This document shows, piece after piece, positions 6,243 to 12,651 of a DNA stretch of 21,400 nucleotides; within the stretch, counting starts at the first letter, position 1, and the number at the start of each line of letters is the position of its first letter. The translations under genes and the position numbers were made by a program. The DNA is from a virus. The notes beneath the pieces were generated by a model. It had not been told where the DNA came from. It did not search any database and saw only the letters and a program-made list of their open reading frames with translations. The DNA is taken from positions 1 through 21,400 of IMG/VR virus record IMGVR_UViG_3300037153_000249. One strand, written 5' to 3'.

Positions 6243-6932
6243 ATGTCCGATCCGATCACGCGTCTCCCCGACCTGGCTGGGGGGGCTGGCATCAACGACG
6301 GCGCGCTCGGCGCACTGCTGAAGCAGCTCACGACCAAGAAGACGATTCCGGTGGCCAGCGGCGGCGGCATTGCCGTGGCCGCGCCCGCAACGGTCAACTT
6401 GTCGGACGGCACGAACAACACGCTCAGCATCACGGCGCGGCTGCCAGGCCAGCACGGCAACAGCATCTTCTACAAGACGGCCCGGCGCACGGGCAGCGGC
6501 GGCGAGCTGCTGTTCGATCTGACGATCTACTACCCGAACAACACGACCGTCGTGGAGACGTGGGCGAGCCTGTCGATGGCGGCGGCCTCCCCGCGCTACG
6601 CGCCGACCGTGCTGGCCGGCGGGCAGGTGGGCGGTGCGGGTGCCGCCTCCGAGTGGGTCGTGCTCGCGGACCTCGGGGCGGCCGAGGCGGACGATCGGCC
6701 GGTCGATGGCGGTCCCACGGCGCTCACGGGCGGCACCAACGAGTTCGCGCTGACGGGCGTCAAGCGCGGCGACTACATCGCCGGCTGCATCGACATCACG
6801 ACCGCAGCGGCCCCGGTGGCGATCGATGTGACGAAGCTCTACTGCGTCGACACCGGCAAGATCGCGGCGCTCACGGGCGGCACGGTGGCGGCCTCGCATG
6901 GGCTCATCTTCGAGATCTGGCCGAAGCCGTAA
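6243..6932 (+). CDS. Head-region protein resembling a tail-sheath segment; putative decoration protein
   Basis: This 229-aa protein starts at ATG 6243 with AGGAGG at 6234-6239. Residues about 60-190 follow the pattern of myovirus tail-sheath proteins: strand, PGQHGNSIFYKTAR, a DLTIYYPN strand, then VVETWASLSMAAASPRYAP, then a Ser/Gly loop, then TALTGGTNEFALTG and GDYIAG. In sheath proteins these correspond to 'GxxGNxI', 'VExwxxLSMxxxSpRY' and 'LxGGxDGxxxLTxxDYIG'. The protein is half the usual sheath length and lacks the C-terminal sheath core. Its own C-terminus (TKLYCVDTGKIAALTGG, then a strand) looks like a capsid-decoration ending. Because it follows the capsid gene in a phage with siphovirus-type tail genes, a decoration role is more likely than a contractile sheath. 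The similarity is from memory of the family pattern. Confidence 0.55.
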   Translation: MSDPITRLPDLAGGAGINDGALGALLKQLTTKKTIPVASGGGIAVAAPATVNLSDGTNNTLSITARLPGQHGNSIFYKTARRTGSGGELLFDLTIYYPNNTTVVETWASLSMAAASPRYAPTVLAGGQVGGAGAASEWVVLADLGAAEADDRPVDGGPTALTGGTNEFALTGVKRGDYIAGCIDITTAAAPVAIDVTKLYCVDTGKIAALTGGTVAASHGLIFEIWPKP

Positions 6933-6947
6933 CGCGGCCATGGCCCC

Positions 6948-7628
6948 ATGGAGCTGCAGTCCAACGCGCTGATCGACATTCCCACGTTCAAGGCGTGGTT
7001 CCGGGCCTCGCCCGATGACGTCGCGCTCGATCCCGAGCTGACGATCTACATCAACGCCGCGTCGGACCTGATCGAGGCGCACTGCCGGCGCGTCTTTCAG
7101 CAGGCGACGCTGACAGAGGGGCTCGACGGAGACGGTGGCACGAGTGTGTATGTGTCACGGCCGCCGATCGACGCGGCGCAGCCGGTGACGGTGGTCATTG
7201 CGGACCCGTTCAGCGGCGTCACGCTCACGCCGGACCAGTACGTCGTCTATGGCAAGCTCGGGAAGATCGCGCTGTCCGAGCTGGTCGTCGGGCTGCCGCG
7301 GCAGCTCATGTACCCGGCCTTCCCGATTGGGCGGCAGAACATCCAGGTGACGTACACGGGGGGCTACGCCGCGGTGCCGGCGGCCGTGCAGCTCGCGTGC
7401 TGTCTCGCGGTGGCGGCGAGCTGGTACGGCATGGCGAAGGACCCGCTGGTGGCGACGCAGGCGGCCGGCGGGGCCAGCCAGACGCGAAAGGAGCCCCAGG
7501 GCGTCACGCTGCCGGCGGCGGCCGTCAACCAGCTCGTGCCCTACGTGCTGCCGCTGACCACAACCGTGGTCGCCCGTGATCCGGGCGATCCGTACCCGCT
7601 GCGCGTCTGGTGGAGAGGAACGCCATGA
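6948..7628 (+). CDS. Head-tail connector protein (HK97 gp6-like adaptor)
   Basis: This 226-aa protein has the adaptor pattern. An N-terminal helical part (PTFKAWFRASPDD, then ELTIYINAASDLIEAHCRRVF) is followed by strands with SRPPIDAAQPVTVV and the conserved QVTYTGGYAAVP, then a long C-terminal helix (AVQLACCLAVAASWYG). 'Tyr-Thr-x-Gly-Tyr-x-x-x-Pro' followed by a helix is typical of gp6-like adaptors, which bind the portal ring as a dodecamer and form the first neck layer. The start at ATG 6948 has a poor ribosome-binding site. The C-terminus ends in ATGA overlap with the next gene. The last about 60 residues (ASQTRKEPQGVTLPAAAVNQ to the end) are variable in this family. Confidence 0.75.
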   Translation: MELQSNALIDIPTFKAWFRASPDDVALDPELTIYINAASDLIEAHCRRVFQQATLTEGLDGDGGTSVYVSRPPIDAAQPVTVVIADPFSGVTLTPDQYVVYGKLGKIALSELVVGLPRQLMYPAFPIGRQNIQVTYTGGYAAVPAAVQLACCLAVAASWYGMAKDPLVATQAAGGASQTRKEPQGVTLPAAAVNQLVPYVLPLTTTVVARDPGDPYPLRVWWRGTP

Positions 7629-7960
7629 GAGTCGTCACGCTGCTCGACAACCAGCTCGCCACCGTGCAGGGCCAGTGGATTGCCACGGACCGCTGGCTGA
7701 CCAAGGTGCTGAACATCCAGGCGCTCATCGGCGCGGCGTCGATCCGCATCTGCGTGTCGGCCCGGGACAGCCAGCCGCTCAACACGGAGGACGAGACCGC
7801 GCTCACGCCGGACTACGTCGTGGGCGACATCAACAAGCCGATCCAGCTCGGCGCGGCCTGGTATCCCTGGATGAAGGCGAACAAGATCGCGGGCGGCGCC
7901 GGCACCGGCAATACGCGGGTCTACCTGATTGTCCCCGATGGGGACGACAGCATCGCCTGA
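7625..7960 (+). CDS. Beta-rich small structural protein, neck region, function unknown
   Basis: This 111-aa protein starts at ATG 7625, preceded by GGAGAGG (7612-7618); an in-frame GTG at 7610 is rejected because the ribosome-binding site lies between them. It looks like one beta-sandwich: IQALIGAASIRICVSARDSQ, a loop, then AAWYPWMKANKIAGGAG followed by TRVYLIV. The 'G-A-a-S-I-x-I ... W-M-K-A-N ... G-x-G-N-T-x-V-Y-L' order resembles small phage virion domains in which a 'wiRAnv...sGtvtV' motif ends the fold. It lies between adaptor and gp10-like protein, where a stopper or decoration protein would be expected. The 1-nt overlap with the next gene (TGATG) indicates coupling. No firm family. Confidence 0.55.
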   Translation: MRVVTLLDNQLATVQGQWIATDRWLTKVLNIQALIGAASIRICVSARDSQPLNTEDETALTPDYVVGDINKPIQLGAAWYPWMKANKIAGGAGTGNTRVYLIVPDGDDSIA

Positions 7961-8589
7961 TGCTGTCAGTCGATCTCCAGATCGACGCCGACTCGGTCCT
8001 GGCCGGGCTCGGGCGGATCCCGCCGCTCGTGCGGACGATCGTGCGCGACGAGCTGAGCCAGGCCGCCAGCGACGCCATCAATCGGATGACGCGCGAGTCG
8101 CTCAATGCGAGCGCGCGGAACACGCGCACGCTCATGCGGCGCAGCGGCACGCTGATCCGGTCGTTCCGGTACAAGACGCGGGTGCAGACGGCCGAGGACG
8201 CCACGGCCTTCGAGGTCGAGATCTACCAGCTCACCGGGCTCCGGGGCACGCTCGGGGCGAATCCGGCGGTCTACGGGCCGGTGCTGGAGTACGGGGCGAC
8301 GATCCGGCCGCGGACGAAGCAGTGGCTCACCATTCCGGCCAACCCGCAGGCCGAGGGCCGGCGCGCGACCGCCTTCTCGTCGCTCTTTTTCATTCCGATC
8401 GACGGCCAGCGGGCCATGCTGGCGCGGCGCCAGCCGGGCTCCAAGCGCGGCATCCAGGTCATGTACTGGCTGCGGAAGTCGGTCACGATCGTCGGCCGGG
8501 GCTATTTCCAGCGCATGTACGAGGAGCTGGCGCGGACGCTGCCCGAGCGGCTCGAACGGGCCGCGGAGCGCTTTCTGCCCCGGGAGTGA
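7960..8589 (+). CDS. HK97 gp10-like/virion morphogenesis neck protein
   Basis: This 209-aa protein starts at ATG 7960, overlapping the previous stop by one base. The helical N-terminus (DADSVLAGLGRIPPLVRTIV, then MTRESLNASARNTRTLMRRS) is followed by strands and the conserved YGPVLEYGATIRPRTKQWLT and IPA. 'L-E-Y-G-x-x-I-x-P+x-x-x-x-L-t-I-P' is characteristic of gp10-like and tail-completion proteins that rigidify the head-tail joint. The RRQPGSKRG segment and C-terminal ERLERAAERFLPRE helix also fit. It is longer than HK97 gp10 itself, in the range of gpG-like morphogenesis proteins. Order adaptor, small protein, gp10-like, terminator is standard. The longer ORF open from 7576 is antiphase through two genes and is not used. 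Confidence 0.7.
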   Translation: MLSVDLQIDADSVLAGLGRIPPLVRTIVRDELSQAASDAINRMTRESLNASARNTRTLMRRSGTLIRSFRYKTRVQTAEDATAFEVEIYQLTGLRGTLGANPAVYGPVLEYGATIRPRTKQWLTIPANPQAEGRRATAFSSLFFIPIDGQRAMLARRQPGSKRGIQVMYWLRKSVTIVGRGYFQRMYEELARTLPERLERAAERFLPRE

Positions 8590-8592
8590 GCG

Positions 8593-9081
8593 ATGGCCAT
8601 CTTCCCGGATGCCCCGGGCATCATCGAGCTGCTCGTGCGGCGCTGCCAGGAGAACATCGCGGGCATCCGGCGCGAGAACGGCTACACGACCGACGTCCAG
8701 CCGCCGATCTACGACAAGGCGTTCAACGCCTTCACGGCCCCGCGGCTGCCGGCGGCCGGGGTGTCGATCGTGGCCGACCAGCCGCTCGATCTGGTCGAGT
8801 CGCATCGCTACGAGGCGCGGCTGCTGGTGATCCGGGTCGAGGGCTGGCTGCGGGAGATTGCGGTCGGCAGCCTGACGGCCGACATCGAGCGCTTCATCGT
8901 GGACGTCTACCGGGCCATGGTGGCCGACGTGCATCAGGGCGGGCTCGCGATCGACACGAAGCCCCGCGAGGTGGTTCGCGTCGAGCACGAGGACCCGAAG
9001 ACGCGGGAAGGCGGTTTTACGGCCGTCTACGAGATCAGCCTCCGGTGGCTCGTGGGCGATCCGACCGTCGTCCAAAGTTGA
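8593..9081 (+). CDS. Tail terminator protein
   Basis: This 162-aa protein has the size and layout of tail terminators (gpU-like). The N-terminal helix IIELLVRRCQENIAGIRREN is followed by GYTTDVQPPIYDK and a P-L-P-A-A-G-V-S-I-V strand. The central strand VIRVEGWL is followed by a helix with DIERFIVDVYRAM and a late EGGFTAVYEISLRWLV strand pair. The 'helix, GY-x-t-D-V, strand, R-V-E-G-W, Dhh, h-h-x-Y-x-I' order is that of hexameric proteins that cap the tail tube and join it to the neck. It begins 3 nt after the previous stop, with GGGAG in the overlap zone. In most phages the tail tube gene follows directly; here an HNH gene and a glycosyltransferase intervene. Confidence 0.7.
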   Translation: MAIFPDAPGIIELLVRRCQENIAGIRRENGYTTDVQPPIYDKAFNAFTAPRLPAAGVSIVADQPLDLVESHRYEARLLVIRVEGWLREIAVGSLTADIERFIVDVYRAMVADVHQGGLAIDTKPREVVRVEHEDPKTREGGFTAVYEISLRWLVGDPTVVQS

Positions 9082-9088
9082 GCGCGCG

Positions 9089-9595
9089 GTGGGGTTCGCG
9101 ACGGTCGGGCAACGGGCGCAGGTCCTGCCGGCCCGGTTCGGCGTGCGCTTCTGGCGGCGCGTGGCCCCCGCGAATCGCCGCGGTTGTCGGCTCTGGCGCG
9201 GGGCGCGGAACAAGGGCGGGTACGGGGTGCTCGTCGTCGGGGGCGTCTTCTGGCTGGCGCATCGCGCGGCCTGGACCCTCGCCCATGGGCCGATCCCCGC
9301 GGGGCTCCTGGCGTGCCACCACTGCAACGTGCCGCTGTGCTGTGAGCCCACGCATCTGTTTCTCGGGACGCAAGTCGACAGCATGGCCGAGATGGCGGCC
9401 AAAGGGCGGCGCCGCAGCACACGGGGCACGACGTACCGGCGCGCGAACCGGCTGACCGTGAAGGCGGTGCGCGCCATCCGGCGTGCCCATCAGACCGGGC
9501 GGGTGTCGGCGGCAGGCTTGGCCCGGCACTGGGCCGTCACGGAGCGCACCATCTGGCACATCGTGCGGCGCCAGACCTGGCCGACCATTTCTTGA
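9089..9595 (+). CDS. HNH homing endonuclease with C-terminal DNA-binding helix-turn-helix
   Basis: This 168-aa protein has an HNH nuclease core. HRAAWTLAHGPIPAG begins at His58, followed by CHHCNVPLCCEPTHLFLG with Cys76, His77, His78, Cys79, Cys84, Cys85 and His89, then DSMAEMAAKGRR. This is the layout of phage free-standing HNH endonucleases of the I-HmuI-like/HNH_3 type: the His pair and Asn form the nuclease site, and Cys residues may hold zinc. Residues about 120-165 (RLTVKAVRAIRRAH, then SAAGLARHWAVTERTIWHIV) form a helix-turn-helix for site recognition. The GTG at 9089 lacks a clear ribosome-binding site; GTG 9143 (VRFWRRVAP) is a reasonable alternative start, since many relatives begin there. 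The gene is inserted between tail terminator and glycosyltransferase, as a mobile gene would be. Confidence 0.8.
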   Translation: MGFATVGQRAQVLPARFGVRFWRRVAPANRRGCRLWRGARNKGGYGVLVVGGVFWLAHRAAWTLAHGPIPAGLLACHHCNVPLCCEPTHLFLGTQVDSMAEMAAKGRRRSTRGTTYRRANRLTVKAVRAIRRAHQTGRVSAAGLARHWAVTERTIWHIVRRQTWPTIS

Positions 9596-9657
9596 TTCCG
9601 AAGGCCCTTCGGGGAACGAAGCGCCCCGTGGTCAGTCCGCGGGTCCATGTTCGTCGC

Positions 9658-9690
9658 GCCGGCCTGGGGAGCGAGACTGCCCAGGCCGGC
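9658..9690 (+). promoter_or_regulatory. Strong stem-loop in the HNH-glycosyltransferase gap
   Basis: GCCGGCCTGGG (9658-9668) pairs perfectly with CCCAGGCCGGC (9680-9690): 11 bp, almost all G-C, with an 11-nt loop. It lies 17 nt before the glycosyltransferase ATG at 9708. No T-run follows, so it is not a standard intrinsic terminator. It could limit read-through, protect the downstream mRNA or control access to the start codon. Confidence 0.55.
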
Positions 9691-9707
9691 CCCTCCTCCG
9701 AGGCCGC

Positions 9708-10763
9708 ATGAAGCTCGCCTGGGCGTCCCACGGCATCGAGCACGGCAACGCCTTCGGCTACTACCAGGCCAACGAGGAGCTGGCCCGCGGCTTCGTCGCG
9801 GCCGGCGGCACCATCGATCCGGCGGCCCACCTCGTCATGCAGCTCACGTATGCGCCGCTCTTTCAGCGCTTCCCGGCCCCGTACTCGAACATCCTGATGA
9901 CGATGTACGAGAACGAGGAGACGCCGCTCTCGTTCCAGAAGGCCCTCCAGCGGCCCGACCTGATCCTCGTGCCGACCGAGTGGAACCGGGAGGTCTTCGC
10001 GCGGCACACGGCCGTGCCGATCCGCGTCGTGCCGCTGGGCGTCGACCTCGATGCGTGGCCCGGCATCATTCGCCCGCGCGCGCGCCGCCGGCCGTTCCGC
10101 TGGCTCTGGTCGGGCGCGCACAACCCGCGCAAGGGCTGGCGCCACGTCGCGGCCGCCTGGAAAGAGGGCCGGTTCTATCTGCGGCCGGACTGCGAGCTGT
10201 ACCTCAAGTCGACCGAGGTCGATCCGGTGCTGTTCGAGGAGGCGCACTCGGCCGTGACGCCGCGGCCGACCGTCGACCAGATGATGCGGGTCCGGCGCGT
10301 CGGCAACGTGATCTTCGACAGCCGGCGCGTGTCGCACCTCGACCTGCTCGCGATCTACGCCGAGGCCGACGCGTTCGTCTTCCCGTCGATGGGCGAAGGC
10401 TGGGGATTGACGCTGCTCGAAGCGATGGCGACCGCGCTGCCGTGTGTGGCGACGGTGGCGACGGGGCAGCAGGAGTTTGCGGCCGGCGTCGTGCGGCCGG
10501 TCGACTGGACGCTGCGGCCGACTGCGGTGCGCGACGGCCGGCACGGCCCCTGGCTGGAGGAGCACGTCTGCGACGCCTCCATCCCCGACCTCATTCGGCA
10601 GATGGAGTGGATCATGGAACACCCGGCGAAGGCGAAGCGACTCGGGCTCGCCGCGCATCGGCGGGCGCAACGCTATGGCTGGGCCGCTGCCGGGCAGCGC
10701 TTGCTCGCCGTGCTGCGGGAACACTTCGAGACCGCCGCCCCGGCGGCGTCGTGTGGAGGATAA
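9708..10763 (+). CDS. GT-B glycosyltransferase (family 4-like) within the structural operon
   Basis: This 351-aa protein has a GT4-type C-terminal domain. RWLWSGAHNPRKGWRHV (residues about 131-147, with the donor-binding R/K pair) is followed by SHLDLLAIYAEADAFVFPSM, then EGWGLTLLEAMATALPCV, in which Glu230 and Glu238 form the E-x7-E motif, and GQQEFA. The N-terminal domain (WASHGIEHGNAFGYYQANEE, YENEETPLSFQKALQRPDLI, PTEWNREVF) is the acceptor side. The full domain length is present and no frameshift is seen. ATG 9708 is chosen because recognisable fold starts there (MKLAWASHG); the frame is open to 9483 but that part overlaps HNH antiphase. The gene lies next to the tail tube gene, so modification of a virion protein is a plausible role. 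Modification of host surface glycans is the alternative. Sugar and acceptor are not predictable. Confidence 0.8.
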   Translation: MKLAWASHGIEHGNAFGYYQANEELARGFVAAGGTIDPAAHLVMQLTYAPLFQRFPAPYSNILMTMYENEETPLSFQKALQRPDLILVPTEWNREVFARHTAVPIRVVPLGVDLDAWPGIIRPRARRRPFRWLWSGAHNPRKGWRHVAAAWKEGRFYLRPDCELYLKSTEVDPVLFEEAHSAVTPRPTVDQMMRVRRVGNVIFDSRRVSHLDLLAIYAEADAFVFPSMGEGWGLTLLEAMATALPCVATVATGQQEFAAGVVRPVDWTLRPTAVRDGRHGPWLEEHVCDASIPDLIRQMEWIMEHPAKAKRLGLAAHRRAQRYGWAAAGQRLLAVLREHFETAAPAASCGG

Positions 10764-10766
10764 GCG

Positions 10767-11768
10767 ATGGCGAACTACATGCTCACCCGCCGGACCGTCA
10801 TCACGGCGAAGAAGGAGACCGTGGAGGGCACCGATTCGGCCCCGACCCCGACGACGGATGCGATCCTCGCCGTCAATCCGACCGTCGAGATGCGCGGCAA
10901 TCCGGTCAACCGCCCGATCGTAACGCAGACGTTCTCGAAGCTCGGGCAGGTGATCGGCACCCGCTCGGGGCAGATCAGCTTCGGGACGGAGTATCGCGGC
11001 ATTGACGCGATCCCGAGTGCGGCCTCGCCGCTGGCCGAGAATCCGCTGTTCCTCGCCTGCGGCATGAGCCCGACGTACGCGGCGTCGAGCGCGATCTACA
11101 AACCGCTCACGGACTTCGGCGCGACCGTGAACAGCGTCACGATCTGGGCCTACCTCGATGGCCTGCTGCACGCCTTCAACGGCTGCCGCGGGTCGTTCTC
11201 GTTCGATGCCACGGTCGGCGCGATTCCGACGTACCAGTGGACCTTCCAGGGGACCTTCACGGCGATCAACCTGTCCCCGACCGGCACGGACGGTGTCCGC
11301 GACGTCACCTTCCCAGCAAGCGTCACCTACCAGGCGTACAGCGTGCAGCCGCCCATGGCGCTCGGCGCGACGCTCACGGCCTACGGCTACAGCGCCGTCG
11401 CCCGCCAGATCACGTTCGACATGAAGAACGACGTGCAGGGCCGGGAATCCCTGGCGGCCCCGAACGGGCTCGTCTCGTACTACATCAACGGCCGCGATCC
11501 GGGCGGCACGCTCGATCCGGAAGCCGTCACGCGTGGCACGTCGGACTTCTGGTACCGCTGGGTCTCCGCGGCGAAGGGCGCGATCAGCTTTTCGCTCGGG
11601 CAGCCGGTGGCGAGCGGCGACGGCAAGGTGCAGTTCGATGCGCCGGCCGTGCAGCTCGGCGCGATGACCTACGCCGACCGCAACGGCATCCGGAACTTCA
11701 ACATGCCCTATAGCTGCGCGGGCAACACGACCGCGGGCGACGACGAGGTGACGATCACCTACTCGTGA
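10767..11768 (+). CDS. Major tail tube protein
   Basis: This 333-aa protein starts at ATG 10767 with GGAGGA at 10756-10761. The N-terminus has the tail tube pattern KKETVEGTDSAPTPTTDAIL, then NPTVEM. It continues with a G-x-I-S-F-x-T-E-Y-R-G strand, NPLFLACGMSPTY, and a strand block SVTIWAYLDGLLHAFNGCRG with FSFDATVG. 'ETxxGTdsxPT ... AIL ... NPtvE', 'LfLACGM' and 'DGxxhxfxGcRG' are typical of siphovirus major tail proteins that stack as hexamers around the tape measure. Repeated strand-turn patterns in the second half suggest an extra domain on the tube surface. It precedes the chaperone pair and tape measure as expected. It may also be the acceptor of the adjacent glycosyltransferase (inference). 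Confidence 0.8.
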   Translation: MANYMLTRRTVITAKKETVEGTDSAPTPTTDAILAVNPTVEMRGNPVNRPIVTQTFSKLGQVIGTRSGQISFGTEYRGIDAIPSAASPLAENPLFLACGMSPTYAASSAIYKPLTDFGATVNSVTIWAYLDGLLHAFNGCRGSFSFDATVGAIPTYQWTFQGTFTAINLSPTGTDGVRDVTFPASVTYQAYSVQPPMALGATLTAYGYSAVARQITFDMKNDVQGRESLAAPNGLVSYYINGRDPGGTLDPEAVTRGTSDFWYRWVSAAKGAISFSLGQPVASGDGKVQFDAPAVQLGAMTYADRNGIRNFNMPYSCAGNTTAGDDEVTITYS

Positions 11769-11775
11769 CACACCC

Positions 11776-11812
11776 GCTGGCCGGCGGGCTGCTGGGGGGC
11801 TCGCCGGCCGGC
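11776..11812 (+). promoter_or_regulatory. Long GC-rich stem-loop after the tail tube gene
   Basis: An imperfect 14-bp stem pairs 11776-11789 with 11799-11812 around a 9-nt loop. It includes an 8-bp perfect core, GGCCGGCG with CGCCGGCC, and two G-U pairs. It begins 8 nt after the tube stop codon. No T-run follows. This placement fits a partial terminator or 3' mRNA stabiliser that keeps tube protein expression far above that of the following genes. Confidence 0.5.
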
Positions 11813-11824
11813 CGAGACGCGCCG

Positions 11825-11841
11825 CCTCGCGTGGAGCGAGG
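11825..11841 (+). promoter_or_regulatory. Second small stem-loop before the tail chaperone gene
   Basis: CCTCGC (11825-11830) pairs with GCGAGG (11836-11841) around the 5-nt loop GTGGA. It lies between the larger hairpin and the GGAGG ribosome-binding site (11855-11859) of the next gene. A role as part of an attenuator pair is speculative. Confidence 0.3.
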
Positions 11842-11865
11842 TCGCGCCAGCGACGGAGGTTGCGC

Positions 11866-12351
11866 ATGATCCGCGGGAAGATTCAGGGCAAGATCCGCGA
11901 GTACGTCCTCAAGGAGGACCGCGGGAATCCGGCCGAGGAGCAGACCGTGTTCCTCTACCAGCTCCTCAAGGCCGACGATGCCTGGAACATCCAGGACGGC
12001 GTGATGGAGCACATCGTCCCGCAGGGCGGCAAGGATGCCGACGTGCGGACGATCGTGCACAACGGGCGCTCGCAGAAGGCGGCGCTGCTGCGCGGCCTGG
12101 TCGGCGTCCGCAACATGCAGGACGAAGACGGCAACCCGGTCGTCTTCACGACGCCGAAGGACAAGGCCGGCCAGATGCAGGTGATCGACATGCTCGACAA
12201 CAAGCAGCGCGTCGAGCTGGCGAACGCCATTCTGGGCGACGCGGACCTGACGCCGGCTGAAAAGGGAAACTCGCTTTCGCAGTCTGGGCCTCTCTCGTCG
12301 GAGGCAAAGACTGCGGATACCGAGACCCCGCAACCTGTGGCTGCCGCCTAA
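11866..12351 (+). CDS. Tail assembly chaperone, short form (G-like)
   Basis: This 161-aa protein starts at ATG 11866 with GGAGG at 11855-11859; an in-frame TTG at 11860 is not needed. The layout matches tail assembly chaperone G proteins: an N-terminal strand/helix domain (KIREYVLKEDRG, TVFLYQLLKADDAW), a middle region (LLRGLVGVRNMQDEDGNPVV), then RVELANAILGDADLTPAEKG. 'ELAnaIl...LTpaEkgNS' just before a frameshift site is typical of this family. After the slip site at 12261-12267 the zero frame encodes only a Ser/Thr/Ala-rich tail of about 28 residues. The G and G-T forms together are needed for tube assembly around the tape measure in lambda-like phages. Confidence 0.8.
   Translation: MIRGKIQGKIREYVLKEDRGNPAEEQTVFLYQLLKADDAWNIQDGVMEHIVPQGGKDADVRTIVHNGRSQKAALLRGLVGVRNMQDEDGNPVVFTTPKDKAGQMQVIDMLDNKQRVELANAILGDADLTPAEKGNSLSQSGPLSSEAKTADTETPQPVAAA
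12261..12317 (+). promoter_or_regulatory. Programmed -1 ribosomal frameshift signal
   Basis: The heptamer A-AAG-GGA (12261-12267) sits in the zero frame of the G-like gene as X-XXY-YYZ, so both Lys and Gly tRNAs can re-pair after a -1 slip. Eight bases later begins a hairpin. 12276-12285 pairs with 12308-12317 (10 bp, including perfect CGCAGTCT/AGACTGCG and one G-U). Inside it are a GG/AA internal loop, then GCCTC (12288-12292) with GAGGC (12301-12305), and a short loop. The -1 frame is open from there to 12647. Slip site, spacer and stimulator all fit the standard model. Confidence 0.85.
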
Positions 12352-12647
12352 CGCCGCAGCTCGTCAACTACTCCGTGGAGGAGCCGGACCCTGACCATCC
12401 TGGCCGCACCAAGATGGTCGTCAAGTTCGGGTGTCCCTTGGAGGGGATCACGGACGATGCCCACCACTGGATGATGCTCTACGGGCACTACAAGAACGGC
12501 TTTCTCCTGCACGCGGGCGGGATCGGAGACCAGCCCTATCGGTACGTCTCGGCCATGGCGACGCTCGATGCCGAGTTCGCCAAGGTGCTCCGCGACGAGC
12601 GGGCGAAGCAGGAGGAGGCCGCGGCGCGCGCGGCCGGGGGGCGGTAG
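12267..12647 (+). CDS. Tail assembly chaperone T-domain, expressed by -1 frameshift (G-T fusion)
   Basis: After a -1 slip at 12267 the frame runs 126 codons to TAG 12645-12647, giving a G-T fusion of about 260 residues (134 from G). The T part begins KLAFAVWASLVGGKDCGYRD, then PATCGCRL with three Cys, then a domain with EEPDPDHPGRTKMVVKFGCP, HHWMMLYGHYKNGFLL and a helical C-terminus. A free-standing start at GTG 12375 exists but has no ribosome-binding site and would delete the Cys segment, so expression by frameshift is preferred. The Cys cluster right after the slip site recurs in tail chaperone fusions as I recall them, possibly a zinc-binding knuckle. The fusion probably recruits the tape measure to the tube. 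It ends 4 nt before the tape measure start. Confidence 0.8.
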   Translation, partial: KLAFAVWASLVGGKDCGYRDPATCGCRLTPQLVNYSVEEPDPDHPGRTKMVVKFGCPLEGITDDAHHWMMLYGHYKNGFLLHAGGIGDQPYRYVSAMATLDAEFAKVLRDERAKQEEAAARAAGGR

Positions 12648-12651
12648 GTAG

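Noticed and set aside
6243-6932. Sheath-like protein as proof of a contractile tail
   Set aside because: It is too short for a sheath and in the head region; tube, terminator and tape measure genes look siphovirus-like, so the morphology call rests on those.
9658-9690. Hairpin as an intrinsic terminator
   Set aside because: No T-run follows the stem, so standard Rho-independent termination is not supported; kept only as a possible regulatory structure.
9483-9707. N-terminal extension of the glycosyltransferase
   Set aside because: It overlaps the HNH helix-turn-helix region antiphase and reads as Arg/Pro/Gly-rich shadow; recognisable fold begins at ATG 9708.
12375-12647. Independent gene starting at GTG 12375
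   Set aside because: It has no ribosome-binding site, and the same frame is open back to a canonical slip site with a hairpin, so frameshift expression explains it better.
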